Below, in pieces: positions 25,750 through 35,781 of a stretch of DNA of 35,877 bases. Below the pieces are notes generated by a model, which did not search any database, had not been told where the DNA came from, and saw nothing but the letters and a program-made list of their open reading frames with translations. The position numbers were made by a program, and so were the translations under genes. This DNA is from Microcoleus sp. FACHB-DQ6 (GTDB taxonomy: Bacteria; Cyanobacteriota; Cyanobacteriia; Cyanobacteriales; Microcoleaceae). Every line of letters starts with the position of its first letter. Position 1 is the stretch's first letter. The stretch lies in NCBI GenBank assembly GCA_014695175.1, contig JACJNV010000131.1:1-35877 (forward strand). The letters run 5' to 3'.

Positions 25750-26448
25750 ATGATGGTTTTAGGGACAGGAATAATTAAAATCGTGAAAAGGTTAGTGAGT
25801 ATTTTTTTGGCGATCGCCCTACTGCAAGGAGTGTTTATGGCGGTTCAATCTCAAGAAATAATTGACCCGATCGACCGGGTTGTGAGTGCAGGATTGATGA
25901 ATAAAGATGCCAGTGGCAACTTTAATGCTGAGGGCCTTGTCAGTCGCGCCGATTTGGCGATGATTTTAGTGAAAACTTTTGGCTTGGAACGGCGAAAAAC
26001 AGCTCAGAAACCCGATATGGAATTGCCGGACGTACCGAAGAGTTATTGGGCTTACAGTGCGATTCAAACTGTTTTGAAAACGGGAACGATGAGTGGATAT
26101 CGCGACGGAATGTTTTTCCCAAATCAAAGGGTGACTCGCGCTGAAGCTTTGGCAATTTTTGCTCAAGCTTACGGGGTTTTTCAGTTTCCCGAACCCAGCA
26201 TTTCCGAAATTTTAGCTAAGTATCCAGATGCAGGCGACATTCCTAGTTGGGCTAGAAAGTCTATGGCTACTGCACTTTATGAAGGGTTTGTTAATGTCGA
26301 TATCGCAACTAATAAGATTAATCCTTTGAAGCCGATGACTCGCTGGGATATCGCTTACGCTTTGAGCAAGTATTTGGAGCGGCAAGTAAGGCCGACTTCT
26401 TTGCCTGTCCCCGCCGAGCAGCCTCCCGATCGCGGCGTGGGAAGGTGA
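25750..26448 (+). CDS. S-layer homology (SLH) domain protein
   Basis: A 232-residue protein from ATG 25750, with ATG 25753 as an equal alternative. A signal peptide (KIVKRLVSIFLAIALLQGVF, likely cut after MAVQSQ or nearby) precedes three SLH-type segments: about 37-75 (IDRVVSAGLMNKDASGNFNA, LVSRADLAMILVKTFGL), about 88-140 (PDVPKSYWAYSAIQTVLKTG, YRDGMFFPNQRVTRAEALAI) and about 150-215 (PDAGDIPSWARKSMATALYE, PMTRWDIAYALSKYLER). SLH domains bind secondary cell-wall polymers or peptidoglycan. There is no OprB porin domain, unlike most large cyanobacterial SLH proteins, so it may be a small periplasmic anchor. It lies 78 bp after mfd, with no sign of a shared role. Confidence 0.85.
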   Translation: MMVLGTGIIKIVKRLVSIFLAIALLQGVFMAVQSQEIIDPIDRVVSAGLMNKDASGNFNAEGLVSRADLAMILVKTFGLERRKTAQKPDMELPDVPKSYWAYSAIQTVLKTGTMSGYRDGMFFPNQRVTRAEALAIFAQAYGVFQFPEPSISEILAKYPDAGDIPSWARKSMATALYEGFVNVDIATNKINPLKPMTRWDIAYALSKYLERQVRPTSLPVPAEQPPDRGVGR

Positions 26449-26463
26449 TAGTGTTGACTTGTG

Positions 26464-26591
26464 ATATCCTTTCCGGTTACACCGGAATGATGTTGACGGT
26501 TGACTGTTGACTGTTGACTGTTCACGGCGTCAACTGTCAACCGTCAACAGTGAACTCGAATTTACTATTCCGATGCTAACGGATTTGATAT
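26464..26591. repeat. Dispersed element with 7-bp repeats, copy A
   Basis: The left end ATATCCTTTCCGGTTACAC and the right end GAATTTACTATTCCGATGC plus TAACGGATTTGATAT are shared with copy B at 35389-35501. The inside holds GTTGACG, (GTTGACT)3 and GTTCACG followed by inverse units (TCAACTGTCAACCGTCAAC), giving a long hairpin. The ends are imperfect inverse copies of each other (TTTCCGGTTA / TAACGGATTT). Confidence 0.75.
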
Positions 26592-26615
26592 GAGTGAAAA
26601 AGTCGATCGCCCGCC

Positions 26616-26720
26616 ATGCAAAATCCCGGAGATTTGGTGACTGTAAAAGCAGCCATCAAACCCCCAGGATTTAAAGTTTTCCTCTTAAACGAGGCTCAAA
26701 TTATCCCGAGTGAGCTTTAA
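26616..26720 (+). CDS. Possible 34-residue small protein next to ho1
   Basis: From ATG 26616 a short frame reads MQNPGDLVTVKAAIKPPGFK then VFLLNEAQIIPSEL and ends with TAA 26718-26720, one base from the convergent ho1 stop. The composition looks protein-like (GDLVTV, a KPPGF turn, a hydrophobic VFLL strand), and it fills the space between the repeat element and ho1. No Shine-Dalgarno site is clear and I do not recognise a family. It could be the end of an older, larger gene cut by the repeat at 26591. Confidence 0.35.
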   Translation: MQNPGDLVTVKAAIKPPGFKVFLLNEAQIIPSEL

Positions 26721-26721
26721 C

Positions 26722-27438
26722 TCAATCAGCAGTAGCCAATTCGGTACTGCCACCACCGCGCTTCCGCGTCAGGGTATTGAAAAGCATCTGACCGACTGCT
26801 TTAATCAAATTGCCTTCTAACTCCATGAACATCTTCATGTTCATGCCAAAAGCTGCATTAGCTTCGTCAACAATTCGCTCTGCTGTGGCTTCGTCAATCG
26901 GCAGTTCATTCATTGCCTGACGGTAGTTAGCCTTGAATTCTTTTTCATCAGGAATATCCTGGAATTCATAGAAAGCAGTGCCTTCTCCGTCGGAAAGATT
27001 CATCCCGCGCTGGGCAATTCCCTTCAGGATTTGTCCGCCGGATAAATCGCCAAGGTAGCGAGTGTAAGAGTGAGCTACTAACAGTTCCGGTGCAGTCGCC
27101 GAAATCTCGCGAATTCGCTCCACATAAGCTTTAGCTGCGGCTGACGGAGCTACTTGTTCGCGCCAATTCGCACCGTAGTAGTAAAATAAATCTTGCTCTA
27201 AGCTTTGTTTGCGATTCAATTCAGAAAAGTAAATTTTTGAAACAACCGGATGCTGCTTTTGGCGTTCCATTTCCTCTTCCATTGCCGAGTAGACAAAGTA
27301 GAGGTTTCCTACTAACTTCCGGTAAGAAGTTTTTTCTACAACGCCTTTTAAAAAACACTTGACAAAACCGACGTTTTCTGCCATTGTGTGGGACTTTTTC
27401 GTTCCCTCACGCAATTTGGTCGCTAAATTGATGCTCAT
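26722..27438 (-). CDS. ho1: Heme oxygenase HO1
   Basis: HO1 opens heme to biliverdin IXalpha, CO and iron with ferredoxin as electron donor, the first step to phycobilins and phytochrome chromophores. The 238-residue length matches cyanobacterial HO1. The proximal heme-ligand His17 is in REGTKKSHTMAENVGFVK. The distal-helix motif is YLGDLSGGQILKGIAQRGM (Gly-rich, near residue 130). YRKLVGNLYFVYSAMEEEME is also typical. Ribosome site AGAAGG stands about 14 bases before ATG 27436-27438. No pcyA, hemN or second HO gene is adjacent. It is convergent to the possible small gene at 26616-26720. Confidence 0.96.
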   Translation of the reverse strand: MSINLATKLREGTKKSHTMAENVGFVKCFLKGVVEKTSYRKLVGNLYFVYSAMEEEMERQKQHPVVSKIYFSELNRKQSLEQDLFYYYGANWREQVAPSAAAKAYVERIREISATAPELLVAHSYTRYLGDLSGGQILKGIAQRGMNLSDGEGTAFYEFQDIPDEKEFKANYRQAMNELPIDEATAERIVDEANAAFGMNMKMFMELEGNLIKAVGQMLFNTLTRKRGGGSTELATAD

Positions 27439-27575
27439 GCTATATTGTCCAACCTTCTATTTTTGTGGTAGCTGATGGATGCGCCAAAAATCTAAAATTT
27501 ACCTAAGCATTTACCTTAGATCGATTTGATGAGAGATTGTATTAATTTTTATAACAAAACCTAGATAAATCAAAC

Positions 27576-27620
27576 GGCCCTGATGCCCGATCGCCCGAAA
27601 GGGCAGAAGGCATCAGGGCC
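27576..27620 (-). terminator. Strong hairpin downstream of gyrB
   Basis: GGCCCTGATGCC (27576-27587) and GGCATCAGGGCC (27609-27620) form a perfect 12-bp stem, and a GCCC-GAAA-GGGC mini-hairpin sits in the loop. On the minus strand GTTTGATTTATC follows, a weak T-rich tract, 67 bp past the gyrB stop and just before the ho1 promoter region. It is the best terminator candidate in the window. Confidence 0.65.
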
Positions 27621-27633
27621 GCAAAAGTTTAGT

Positions 27634-27680
27634 CATTAGTCCTCAGCTATTAGCTGTTAGCTAACCACTGACGACTAATG
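27634..27680. repeat. Inverted repeat between gyrB stop and its terminator
   Basis: CATTAGTC (27634-27641) and GACTAATG (27673-27680) are perfect inverse copies around AGCTATTAGCTGTTAGCT, which itself has a 7-bp AGCTNTT-like repetition. It looks like a degenerate short tandem repeat. Confidence 0.5.
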
Positions 27681-27686
27681 GCTAAT

Positions 27687-29687
<2,001 letters not shown>

Positions 29688-29885
29688 CTAAAATTATAGC
29701 ACAAAACCGTTAAAGGCGATGCTAGGGCTTTCTGAAGGGAAATTTATTGGGGGGAGGGAGGGGAATAGTTTTGAGATTGCTTGAGGACTGCCCAGGTCGA
29801 TCGCGGTGAATCAGTGGATGGAGAGAGGCGAAAGCCTGGAGACGAGAAGATTTGAGAGTTTTTATAGGGAAATGTGCGACAGCTT

Positions 29886-30788
29886 ATGCCTAGATTAATT
29901 ACGATTTGCGGGGCGACAGCGACGGGGAAGTCTGGAGTGGCTTTGGCTTTGGCGGGGCGACTGCAATCCTCGATCCTGAGTGCGGACTCCCGTCAAGTGT
30001 ACCGCGAATTTGACATCGGAACCGCAAAACCGACGGCGGTCGATCGCACTTGTGTACCGCATCACTTAATTGACATCTGCGATCCGACAGAAACCATGAC
30101 ACTTGCAGATTACCAGCAACAAGCTCAAAAATTAATTGCTGCTGTCGATTTTCCGCTGTCTCCTCCTCTGTTGTTGGTTGGAGGGACGGGCTTATATATT
30201 AAATCGATCGTGCGCGGTTTAAAAATTCCGAGGGTAGCACCGATGCCGGAATTGCGATCGCAACTGGCGGAACTCGGACAATCTCAATGTTACGCCATGT
30301 TGCAGCAAGTCGATCGCTCTGCCGCTGAGAAAATTCACCTCAATGACCCAGTAAGAACTTTGAGGGCATTAGAAGTATTTTATGTCACGGGTCGCTCTAT
30401 TTCGGAACAGCAGGGCGAAAATCCTCCCAATTATCCTATTTTACAAATTGGGTTGGATTGCGCGATCGATGTTTTGGTCGATCGTATCAAACAGCGCACC
30501 GAACAAATGCTAGAACAGGGTTGGCTGGCTGAAGTAGAATATTTGTGTAAAAAATACGGCTGCGACTTGCCGCTGTTGAACACGCTGGGCTATCAGGAAA
30601 TGAAACAATATTTGGCGGGCGACATTAAGCTGGAAGAAGCCAAAGAATTAACAATTTTGCACACGCGGCAATTTGCGAAGAGACAGCGCACCTGGTTTCG
30701 GGCCTATCCTGAAATTGAATGGTTTGATGTTAGCGCACCAGATTTGCTAGAAAGAGTTTGGCAGAGAGTGCAGGAGTTTGTCAATTGA
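29886..30788 (+). CDS. miaA: tRNA dimethylallyltransferase MiaA
   Basis: MiaA transfers a dimethylallyl group to N6 of A37 in tRNAs that read UNN codons. ATG 29886 (MPRLITICGATATGKSGVAL) gives 300 residues; GTG 29874, preceded by AGGGA, is a close alternative adding four. Motifs: P-loop GATATGKS, SADSRQVYREFDIGTAKPT, HHLIDICDPTETMTLADYQQ, VGGTGLYIKSIVRGL, DPVRTLRALEVFYVTGRSIS and LNTLGYQEMKQYLAGDIKLE, ending with TRQFAKRQRTWFR. All belong to the DMAPP-transferase core and tRNA-binding parts. It is divergent from gyrB, with 258 bp between them that show no gene. Confidence 0.96.
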   Translation: MPRLITICGATATGKSGVALALAGRLQSSILSADSRQVYREFDIGTAKPTAVDRTCVPHHLIDICDPTETMTLADYQQQAQKLIAAVDFPLSPPLLLVGGTGLYIKSIVRGLKIPRVAPMPELRSQLAELGQSQCYAMLQQVDRSAAEKIHLNDPVRTLRALEVFYVTGRSISEQQGENPPNYPILQIGLDCAIDVLVDRIKQRTEQMLEQGWLAEVEYLCKKYGCDLPLLNTLGYQEMKQYLAGDIKLEEAKELTILHTRQFAKRQRTWFRAYPEIEWFDVSAPDLLERVWQRVQEFVN

Positions 30789-30886
30789 TTTTTGATCGGA
30801 ATTAGTTTTTTTAAACAGCAGAGGAACGCAGATGTAAGTTTAATGAATTTGCTAGTTTTTTAACTAAAGTAAGTGGGATTTTTACC

Positions 30887-31549
30887 TTAACTTTGACTCG
30901 GCAAAATTTCTCTAATTCTTTGCCGAAACAAACGCACAGCCGCACGCTGTCCGACTGTTCTGCTTTGTTCGATGAAACCGGGAATTTCGGCAACGGGTAA
31001 AAAGGGAAAAGCTAAACTGCGATCGCACATTTCATATTTCCCATCTACAAGTTGATAAACTTGCATAGATTCCCGGCGATACCTCCAAAGTTCGGGAACA
31101 CCAAGAGCAGCATATATGGAATCTTTATTAACAGAAGAATTCGTGTAATCGGACTCTATTGCTAAATCCGGCGGCAAATCCTCTGGGAGGTTGATATCTC
31201 TTTTACCTCTGACGCTGGCTTCATTTTGAATGTAGAAACAAGTATCAGGTTCGACAGCACGAGTTAAATCTTCCCGTTCGAGAGTCAGAGAACCAGCTTT
31301 CATCACTTCGATTTCTAGCTCGTCTGCTGTAGCTTCAATAAAGCTTTCTATCAGTCCTTTCGGAACTTCATGTTCTAGATGTGGCATCCTGATTTCTAAT
31401 ACTCCTCCCTCGTAAGCAATTCTCCAAGCTCTATCGTCCCCAACATCCGCCAGCAAGGCTTTAAAAGTTGACCAACTGACACCTTTTAAAATAACTCGGT
31501 TTTCTGGGGTAGTTTGCTGCTCTACGGGAGTTGATGTTGTTGTTACCAT
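30887..31549 (-). CDS. Uma2-family (DUF820) putative endonuclease
   Basis: A 220-residue protein from ATG 31547-31549. Uma2 proteins have a PD-(D/E)XK nuclease-like fold and are abundant in cyanobacteria; their biology is poorly known. The pattern is YEGGVLEIRMPHLEHEVPKG, VEPDTCFYIQNEASVRGK, LPPDLAIESDYTNSSVNKDS and YAALGVPELWRYRRESMQVY. The Asp (EPD), the Asp and Glu in PPDLAIES and Lys in VNKDS are in place for a PD-(D/E)XK site, so it may be active. Here 'IESDYTNSS' replaces the usual 'VEVLSPST', which is common in a subgroup. It lies alone between repeats. Confidence 0.85.
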   Translation of the reverse strand: MVTTTSTPVEQQTTPENRVILKGVSWSTFKALLADVGDDRAWRIAYEGGVLEIRMPHLEHEVPKGLIESFIEATADELEIEVMKAGSLTLEREDLTRAVEPDTCFYIQNEASVRGKRDINLPEDLPPDLAIESDYTNSSVNKDSIYAALGVPELWRYRRESMQVYQLVDGKYEMCDRSLAFPFLPVAEIPGFIEQSRTVGQRAAVRLFRQRIREILPSQS

Positions 31550-31644
31550 TTAACAATTCCTTGGTAGCTTCATCTATTTTTATTGTAGTCGAGCAACTTC
31601 AAATTTAAGGTAAAATTTACAAACATAGTGCAGGTATCGGGTAG

Positions 31645-31665
31645 GGACACGGCACTGCCGTGTCC
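31645..31665. repeat. 10-bp-stem hairpin repeat
   Basis: GGACACGGCA - C - TGCCGTGTCC is a perfect palindrome with a 1-base loop, about 95 bp upstream of the Uma2 gene. A second repeat-like block with GCAGAG units (AACGCAGAGGGCGCAGAG) is at about 31709-31740. The 31550-31812 gap holds no gene that I can see. Confidence 0.6.
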
Positions 31666-31812
31666 TGTATTTCATTTTGCTAAAGCGAACAAAAAAGATT
31701 TTTTTTAATTAACCGCAGAGAACGCAGAGGGCGCAGAGAAAGATAAAAGAGATAAATTAATAATTTGAGAAGCAGAAAAGCCTGTTCCTCAAATTACATC
31801 TCGCATACTTAA

Positions 31813-32796
31813 TTAACTGTACAAACTCGCCACGTATTCGCCGTAACCGTTATAGGGCAAAGTTGGGCGAGTTTCCCACGACCAACTGTTACCGGGGCCG
31901 ACTATCCGTTCGCTGGCCTGCGACCATCTGGGGTGCGGTTTGTCGGGTTCGACATTTGCTTCAAAGGCGTATTCGTTGGGGCCGATTGTATTCCAAAAAG
32001 TGGCGGGCTGTTGTTCGACAAATTCAATTTTGACGATCGACTTTGCGCCCTTAAAACCGTATTTCCAAGGAATCACTTGCCGCAGCGGCGCACCATTTTG
32101 TTTGGGTAGCCTTCGGCCATACAAGCCGGTGGCAAAAAATGCTAAATCGTTGGCCATTTCTTCAATTCGCAGACCTTCGGTATAAGGCCAAGGATAAAAT
32201 TGCGACATCAAACCGGGGCCGGGAGTAATTTTGGGGTCGTAAAATGAGGTGAAGCGAACGAATTTAGCCTTCGATTGCGGTTCGACATCAGCCATCAGTA
32301 ATTTCATGGGAAATCCGACCCAAGGAACTACCATCGCCCAGGCTTCTACGCAGCGAAATCTATAAACTCGTTCTTCGATAGGAAATTTTTTGTAGAGGTC
32401 GTCAATATCATAAGTGCGGGGAGTTTTTACTAAACCGCCTACTTCTACTTTCCAGTTTTCTGTTGGCAAAGCTTGAGCGGCTTGCCAAATAGATTTTGTG
32501 CCGCCGTATTCGTAAAAGTTGTTGTATTTTGTAGCTAACGCTTCGTCGGTAATTGCTCGATCGACTTTCGCAAAGGCGGGATTCCGGCTCAATTCCGAAT
32601 ATGCTTGGGTTGAGCTTTGATCCAGAGCAGTTTTTGAGCTAGCATTGCTTTGGCAGCCGGTCAGCGGCAGCAGCGAAGCAGTCACGCCGGCGCCAATTAA
32701 ATTTGTCATGAAGCGGCGGCGGTTGAGAAATGCTGTTTCTGGGGTAATTTGGGGTTCGATAATTTCCCAAGGTTTGGGAACGCGAATTAACGGCAT
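31813..32796 (-). CDS. msrP: Protein-methionine-sulfoxide reductase, catalytic subunit MsrP (YedY)
   Basis: MsrP is a periplasmic molybdopterin enzyme that repairs oxidised methionines in envelope proteins. The 327-residue frame opens MPLIRVPKPWEIIEPQITPE and has the usual twin-arginine signal (NRRRFMTNLIGAG, residues 25-37). The Mo-ligand cysteine is Cys149 in VYRFRCVEAWAMVVPWVGFP. Other blocks are LATKYNNFYEYGGTKSIW, FYPWPYTEGLRIEEMANDLA, NGAPLRQVIPWKYGFKGAKS and WSQASERIVGPGNSWSWET. The signal also ends in LTGC48, a possible lipobox, so the protein may be a Tat-exported lipoprotein; that is inference. Its usual heme partner MsrQ is not adjacent. Confidence 0.93.
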   Translation of the reverse strand: MPLIRVPKPWEIIEPQITPETAFLNRRRFMTNLIGAGVTASLLPLTGCQSNASSKTALDQSSTQAYSELSRNPAFAKVDRAITDEALATKYNNFYEYGGTKSIWQAAQALPTENWKVEVGGLVKTPRTYDIDDLYKKFPIEERVYRFRCVEAWAMVVPWVGFPMKLLMADVEPQSKAKFVRFTSFYDPKITPGPGLMSQFYPWPYTEGLRIEEMANDLAFFATGLYGRRLPKQNGAPLRQVIPWKYGFKGAKSIVKIEFVEQQPATFWNTIGPNEYAFEANVEPDKPHPRWSQASERIVGPGNSWSWETRPTLPYNGYGEYVASLYS

Positions 32797-32859
32797 AAGT
32801 AATAGTTAAAAGTTAGTAGTTAGTTTGGCAAAAGTTGCCTAAGTTTTAATCTGTTAGTC

Positions 32860-32890
32860 GATTTGAGATTTGAGATTTGAGATTTGAGAT
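32860..32890 (+). repeat. 7-bp tandem repeat (GATTTGA)4
   Basis: Four exact GATTTGA units plus a partial one follow another 7-bp-like stretch (AGTTAAAAGTTAGTAGTTAG, about 32806-32825). In the rest of the gap 32797-33248 there is a near-direct repeat TTTGGCAATGC (about 32920 and 32941) and a hairpin AGGAAGCGG / CCGCTTTCCT (about 33171-33200). No gene is seen in this stretch. Confidence 0.8.
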
Positions 32891-33248
32891 TGACTCCATA
32901 GAACAAACAATCGCGGATATTTGGCAATGCCTCGCGATTGCTTTGGCAATGCTTGCGATCGCACTGAAAGTATTCGCAATGACAGTATAACGTAATTCGG
33001 TAACAGCAAATCCCGCCGATCGCTCGAATGAACTCGGTACGATCGACCTATTAAACCTCGCTCGCAGGAAAGTCAGCAATACTTTACGCGCGATCAACCC
33101 AAGCAATTGTGGCGAAAATCTGGGAAACAATTATCATAAAGCAAAGATTCCAATTATTTAATTTGTCCACAGGAAGCGGCACGCACCGCCCCGCTTTCCT
33201 CCCCCACCAGCTTTGTATGTCGGACGGGGGTCTCCAGCGGAAAGACAA

Positions 33249-35294
33249 ATGAGTTACTGCACCAATCCCCATTGCCAGAATCCCCAAAATCTCGATCGCG
33301 CGACAGTATGCAAAAGTTGCGAGTCGAACTTGCTGCTAAAAGGCCGCTACCGAGTCTTTCACACCCTCGGTCAAAGTCTCACTTGCCGCACCTTCTTAGC
33401 AGTCGATGAAGACCAACCTTCGCAACCCCGCTGCGTTATTCAACAGTTCTGCGGCCCCGCAGCAGCCGCAGACGGTGGCACACACCAAAACCGGACATTT
33501 CGCGGCTCGGCCTCAGTTCTCGACGAGTTGGGGAAACATCCGCAAATACCGAAACTGCTGGCATCTTTTGAACTCGAAGGCTGCCAGTATTTAGTGCAAG
33601 AATACATCGAAGGCCGCAATTTAGCCGATCGGCTTTCAGAAAAAGGTGTTGTTAAAGAAATTCAAATTTGGTATCTGCTGAGCGAATTGTTGCCAGTCCT
33701 GCAATTTGTTCACGAACATCAACTGATTCACGGAGATATCAAACCGTCGAATATTATTCACCGGAAAACTCCCCAAGCATCCCCAGCTTTGGCAGGGAAA
33801 GAGGATTTACATTCCGTGTCCCAAGAAAGTGCCTCCGGGCTAGTTTTAGTCGATTTCGGCGCGGCAATTCCGGCAAACAGCGGGCCGCTGAAAATAGAAA
33901 CGGTGACAGGTTCTGCCGAATACGCGGCCCCGGAACAAATTAAAGGTCAAGCGATTAAGAGCAGCGACATCTACAGTTTGGGCCTCACTTGCATTCACTT
34001 GTTAACGGGAATGTCGCCCTTTGATTTGTTTGACATCAAAGCCGAAAGTTGGGCCTGGAGGCATTATTTGAAAGTACCAGTTTCGGGGCGACTCGGCCGC
34101 ATTCTGGATAAAATGGTGCAGCGAGAACCATCAAAACGCTATCGATCGACCGAGGCAATTCTCACAGACATGAAATACGGCCCGGCACCGGTAGACGTGA
34201 TTCTCAGCAAACCCAAGTGGACTTTAGCCATGTGGGGAGCAAGTGCGGTTGCCCTGCTGTCCGTAGTGCTGGGTATTCGCTTGCCATCTCCAGCACCGCA
34301 GGCTTTCACTTCTTCTGAACCTGTTTCTAGCATTCCCGAAATTCGGTTCAACCCGCCCCCGATGCAGGATTTCAACGGTGAGGCCTCGCAGTCCCTGCCT
34401 GCAGTGCGGACTCTGGCGGATCGAGACAAAAACCCGGTTTGGGCGGTAGCAGTCGCTCCCAACGGCCGCGTGATAGTCAGCGGGAATAACGACGGCACAA
34501 TTCACCTGCTGCACAAGCGTCGCGGCAAGCTACTCAAGGTTTTAGCAGGACATTTGGGGCCTGTGTGGTCGGTGGCCGTCAGTCCCGACGGCAGGACGAT
34601 CGCCAGCGGCAGCGCTGACGGTACGATTAAATTGTGGAATTTCTATTCTGGCAAGTTAATTCGGACTTTGGACGGACACACAGACGGCGTGTTCTCGGTG
34701 GTTTTCAGTCCAGACGGCGAAGCCATCGCCAGCGTCGGTAAGGATAATACTTTGAAGCTGTGGCAAGTGGAAGGTGGTGCCGAGTTGGAAACTCTCCAAG
34801 GGGTTTTTGACCAGGTGCATTCGGTGGCTTTCAGTCCCTATAAAGACACTCTCTTTACTGGCAACGGCGACGGTACTATCAAGCTGTGGAATTGGAAGAC
34901 TGGGGAATTCCAAGCGACTCTCACGGGTCATTTTGATGCTGTTTCGGCTCTTACTGTCAGCCCTGACGGTAAAATTTTGGGCAGTGGCGGCTGGGACAAT
35001 ACGGTGAGGATTTGGGATATCACCAAGGAACACTGGTCCGCACCCTCGGGTGAAGTGATTTTTAACGGTCATGCCGATCGAATTCAGTCTCTAGCTTTCA
35101 GTCCGGACGGAGACAAACTCGCTAGCGCCGATTTGAGCGGGACTATCAAGCTGTGGCACATGAGTTCGGGTGAAATCGCCGGCACGCTGAAGGGTCATTC
35201 TACTTGGGTGGAATTGGCTTTTAATCCTCAAGACAAAACTCTGATCAGCGGCAGTTTTGACGACACGATTAAGGTATGGCGGCTGTCTCCTTGA
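33249..35294 (+). CDS. Ser/Thr kinase-like protein with seven WD40 repeats, likely pseudokinase
   Basis: A 681-residue protein from ATG 33249 (MSYCTNPHCQNPQNLDRATV); the frame upstream of it has no family match. A four-cysteine zinc ribbon (C4, C9, C21, C24) is followed by a kinase-like domain (about 33-310), one transmembrane helix (WTLAMWGASAVALLSVVLGI) and seven WD40 blades (NPVWAVAVAPNGR to DDTIKVWRLSP). The kinase part keeps IHGDIKPSN (Asp present, HRD Arg changed to Gly), LVDFGAA and SAEYAAPEQIKGQ. The glycine loop reads LGQSLTCRT instead of GxGGFG. The beta-3 Lys is Gln65 (CVIQQF), and the helix-C Glu position is Ser87 (FRGSASVLDELG). The ATP-holding residues are therefore lost, suggesting a signalling scaffold. 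It is alone on this strand. Confidence 0.85.
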   Translation: MSYCTNPHCQNPQNLDRATVCKSCESNLLLKGRYRVFHTLGQSLTCRTFLAVDEDQPSQPRCVIQQFCGPAAAADGGTHQNRTFRGSASVLDELGKHPQIPKLLASFELEGCQYLVQEYIEGRNLADRLSEKGVVKEIQIWYLLSELLPVLQFVHEHQLIHGDIKPSNIIHRKTPQASPALAGKEDLHSVSQESASGLVLVDFGAAIPANSGPLKIETVTGSAEYAAPEQIKGQAIKSSDIYSLGLTCIHLLTGMSPFDLFDIKAESWAWRHYLKVPVSGRLGRILDKMVQREPSKRYRSTEAILTDMKYGPAPVDVILSKPKWTLAMWGASAVALLSVVLGIRLPSPAPQAFTSSEPVSSIPEIRFNPPPMQDFNGEASQSLPAVRTLADRDKNPVWAVAVAPNGRVIVSGNNDGTIHLLHKRRGKLLKVLAGHLGPVWSVAVSPDGRTIASGSADGTIKLWNFYSGKLIRTLDGHTDGVFSVVFSPDGEAIASVGKDNTLKLWQVEGGAELETLQGVFDQVHSVAFSPYKDTLFTGNGDGTIKLWNWKTGEFQATLTGHFDAVSALTVSPDGKILGSGGWDNTVRIWDITKEHWSAPSGEVIFNGHADRIQSLAFSPDGDKLASADLSGTIKLWHMSSGEIAGTLKGHSTWVELAFNPQDKTLISGSFDDTIKVWRLSP

Positions 35295-35332
35295 TTTTTG
35301 CGATCGCCCGGAGTTAGATATACACTTTTAAG

Positions 35333-35380
35333 AAAGGACAGTCTCAACAAACTCTGATTGGGTGGTGTGGCTGTCTTTTT
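35333..35380 (+). terminator. Weak terminator candidate after the kinase-WD40 gene
   Basis: AAAGGACAG (35333-35341) can pair with CTGTCTTTTT (35371-35380) with one bulge, giving an arm followed by a T-run (CTTTTTCTT), 39 bp after the stop. The loop is long (29 bases), so confidence is modest. Confidence 0.4.
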
Positions 35381-35388
35381 CTTAGGTC

Positions 35389-35501
35389 ATATCATTTCCG
35401 GTTACACTCCTTATGATGTTGACTGTTGACTGTTGACTGTTGACTGTTGACTGTTGACTGTTGACTGGAATTTACTATTCCGATGCTAACGGATTTGATA
35501 T
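35389..35501. repeat. Dispersed element with 7-bp repeats, copy B
   Basis: It has the same ends as copy A (ATATCATTTCCGGTTACAC at the left; GAATTTACTATTCCGATGC then TAACGGATTTGATAT at the right, 34 bp identical to A). The inside is (GTTGACT)7 at 35418-35466, without the inverse units of copy A. It lies in the gap 35295-35877, where no gene is seen. Confidence 0.8.
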
Positions 35502-35696
35502 CAACCTTCATATATAACCTTTCTCAGTTAGAAATAAAAAATAATATCATGTGCGGTAAATTACCCATAATAAAAGTCGTTTGTAGTAATGACTTTAGTC
35601 TTTATTAGCTAAAAGCTTTAACAAAGGATTCTTCGTCCTCACTACAAACTTATGATGCTTATATCGCCGGACATGATATAACCACTGACTCATAAC

Positions 35697-35781
35697 TAGG
35701 GCTTGCTGAATAATCGATCGCAAACCAATAACAGAAGCGATCGATATATTCAACCCGAGTTAAATAGGGCTTGCTGGATAA
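35697..35781. repeat. Two direct copies of a possible IS terminal repeat
   Basis: TAGGGCTTGCTGAATAA (35697-35713) and TAGGGCTTGCTGGATAA (35765-35781) differ at one base and stand 68 bp apart. The start 'GGGCTTGCTGA' resembles terminal repeats of cyanobacterial IS elements that I have seen, but I cannot name the family. The DNA after the second copy (to 35877) may be the left end of an IS whose transposase lies beyond the edge; no open frame is visible within the window. Confidence 0.35.

Noticed and set aside
34139-35072. Minus-strand frames opposite the WD40 region
   Set aside because: They arise from the repetitive WD40 coding DNA and have no recognisable features.
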